Of a stretch of DNA of 64,000 nucleotides, positions 62,870-64,000 are shown one piece after another. The notes beneath the pieces are model-generated. The model saw only the letters and a program-made list of their open reading frames with translations, searched no databases and was not told the DNA's origin. The stretch covers positions 310,001 to 374,000 of the forward strand of contig NZ_FNIJ01000004.1 of NCBI RefSeq assembly GCF_900103845.1, in the 5' to 3' direction. The DNA comes from Pseudomonas jinjuensis. Lineage in GTDB: Bacteria; Pseudomonadota; Gammaproteobacteria; Pseudomonadales; Pseudomonadaceae. Position numbers and translations under genes: made by a program. Every line of letters starts with the position of its first letter. Position 1 is the stretch's first letter.

Positions 62870-64000
62870 TCACCGTTCGGATGACGCGGCGGCGACTTTC
62901 GCGGCTGCCGAGTCCACTGACGCCTGGGAGATGTCGGGCTCGGAGCAGTCGTTGCCCTGGATGCCGCGCAAAAGGTCCCGGGTAGTGACTACGCCGAGGG
63001 TCCGGCCATTGGCTGCGATGACGATCGGCCTGTCGCCGGATACCGCGAGGCGGATCAGTTCTCCGAGATCGGAGTCCGGGGCGGCTATCGGGCAGTCCGC
63101 GGGAAGTTCGCCGTGAGCGGCGCGATAGCGCTCGACCGGCTGCATGACCGAGCTGGCTGAAACCAGATGGAGACGGGAAATGCCCTCGACGAAACGGGCG
63201 ACATAGTCGTCCGCCGGGCAGGTGATGATTTCCTCGGGGGTGCCGATCTGCACTACCCGTCCGTCCTTCATGATGGCGATGCGGTTGCCTATGCGGATGG
63301 CTTCATCGAGGTCATGGGTGATGAACAGCGTGGTTTTCTTCATCACCGCGGCAAGCTGCAGGAACTGGTCCTGGAGCTGTCGGCGGATCAGCGGGTCCAG
63401 GGCGCTGAACGGTTCGTCCATCAGGAGGACGCGGGGGTCCGCCGCCATCGCGCGTGCCAGTCCGACACGCTGCTGCATCCCGCCGGAAAGCTCGGTAGGA
63501 AAGCGGTCTTCCCAACCCGTCAGCGATACCAGCGCCAATTTCTCCCGGGCGATGCGGTCGCGGGTGGCCTTGTCCACGCCGCGCAGTTCGAGGCTGAACG
63601 CGACGTTGTCTCGCACTGTGCGGTGGGGAAGCAGGGCCGTGTGCTGGAAGACCATGCCGATCTTCTCGGCGCGCACCTTGCGCAGCGCCCTGGCGTTCAG
63701 CCGGTTGATATCCGTGCCATCGATCAGGATCTCGCCGGCGGTGGGCTCGATCAACCGGTTGATGTGGCGGACGAGGGTCGACTTGCCCGAGCCGGACAGC
63801 CCCATGATGCAGAAGATCTCGCCTTCCCTGACGCTGAAGTTGGCATCGGCCACCCCAACGACACATCCGTACTGATCGAGGACTTCCTCCTTGCCCAGCC
63901 CTTTGGACTTGATGGCGGCGAGAGCCTCATTGGCCCGAGAGCCAAAAATCTTCCAGACGTTGCGACATTCGATCGCCGTCGCCGCGGGAGCGGTGGACAT
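62870..64000 (-). CDS. proV: glycine betaine ABC transporter ATPase
   Basis: 376-residue ABC ATPase with Walker A GLSGSGKST, signature LSGGMQQR, Walker B VLLMDEPFSALD and H-loop THD, followed by a C-terminal CBS-like region (about 265-355) as in ProV/OpuAA that senses ionic strength. ATG at 64000, the last base of the window, begins MSTAPAATAIE; the length is normal, so the gene is probably complete, but anything further upstream is not visible. Confidence 0.88.
   Translation of the reverse strand: MSTAPAATAIECRNVWKIFGSRANEALAAIKSKGLGKEEVLDQYGCVVGVADANFSVREGEIFCIMGLSGSGKSTLVRHINRLIEPTAGEILIDGTDINRLNARALRKVRAEKIGMVFQHTALLPHRTVRDNVAFSLELRGVDKATRDRIAREKLALVSLTGWEDRFPTELSGGMQQRVGLARAMAADPRVLLMDEPFSALDPLIRRQLQDQFLQLAAVMKKTTLFITHDLDEAIRIGNRIAIMKDGRVVQIGTPEEIITCPADDYVARFVEGISRLHLVSASSVMQPVERYRAAHGELPADCPIAAPDSDLGELIRLAVSGDRPIVIAANGRTLGVVTTRDLLRGIQGNDCSEPDISQASVDSAAAKVAAASSER

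Overview
The window is GC-rich, densely packed chromosomal DNA that looks like an environmental Pseudomonas. The reasons are Pseudomonas-type REP repeats (GTAGGAGCGAGCTTGCTCGCGAA-like hairpins at about 14.3 kb), a DmpR/sigma-54 controlled phenol hydroxylase operon, GbdR/CdhR-like AraC regulators and carnitine/betaine genes with Pseudomonas-like organisation. I see no rRNA, tRNA, prophage, insertion sequence or CRISPR array. It reads as a catabolic region made of several substrate modules, each with its own regulators.

1-9 kb: a leftward operon of a SCP-x type thiolase, two half-size hydratases, an SDR dehydrogenase, an acyl-CoA dehydrogenase, an acyl-CoA ligase and a DUF1302 protein cut by the window edge. 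It forms a full acyl-CoA beta-oxidation set. A second acyl-CoA dehydrogenase and a thioesterase face the other way across a long inverted repeat (7177-7325). 9-20 kb: a MalT/AlkS-like LuxR regulator (LAL type), a LysR regulator, an alpha-methylacyl-CoA racemase-like CoA transferase, then a second leftward beta-oxidation operon (thiolase, two SDRs, DUF2889, acyl-CoA dehydrogenase, MaoC-like) with clear paralogues of the first. 20-30 kb: two more LAL regulators flank an aldehyde dehydrogenase - alcohol dehydrogenase - secreted sulfatase operon. Together these suggest sulfate ester/alcohol to aldehyde to acid to acyl-CoA to beta-oxidation of a substrate I cannot identify, possibly methyl-branched.

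30-39 kb: phenol module. A porin-like SphA/MetA protein and dmpKLMNOP run leftward; dmpR and catA run rightward. Both dmpK and catA have near-perfect -24/-12 promoters with paired DmpR-type upstream sites 30 bp apart, so phenol to catechol to cis,cis-muconate appears to be one regulon.

39-44 kb: diaminopropionate ammonia-lyase and an M20 carbamoylase-type hydrolase, divergent Lrp, a LysR regulator and an SDR lacking the YxxxK motif.

44-53 kb: a nine-gene leftward operon (Rieske oxygenase, SDR, BKACE/CdhC, aldehyde dehydrogenase, SDR, CdhA-like, VanB-type reductase, CdhB-like thioesterase, ChoX/CaiX-like binding protein) with an AraC/GlxA regulator upstream: catabolism of carnitine or a related betaine.

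54-64 kb: AzlCD exporter, a GbdR-like AraC regulator, an MFS transporter, an M24-fold protein in which every metal ligand and the catalytic Asp of the DMSP lyase DddP are conserved at the right spacing, an unusually long beta-hydroxyacid dehydrogenase and a complete ProXWV betaine-type ABC importer. This looks like a DMSP/betaine uptake and cleavage locus.
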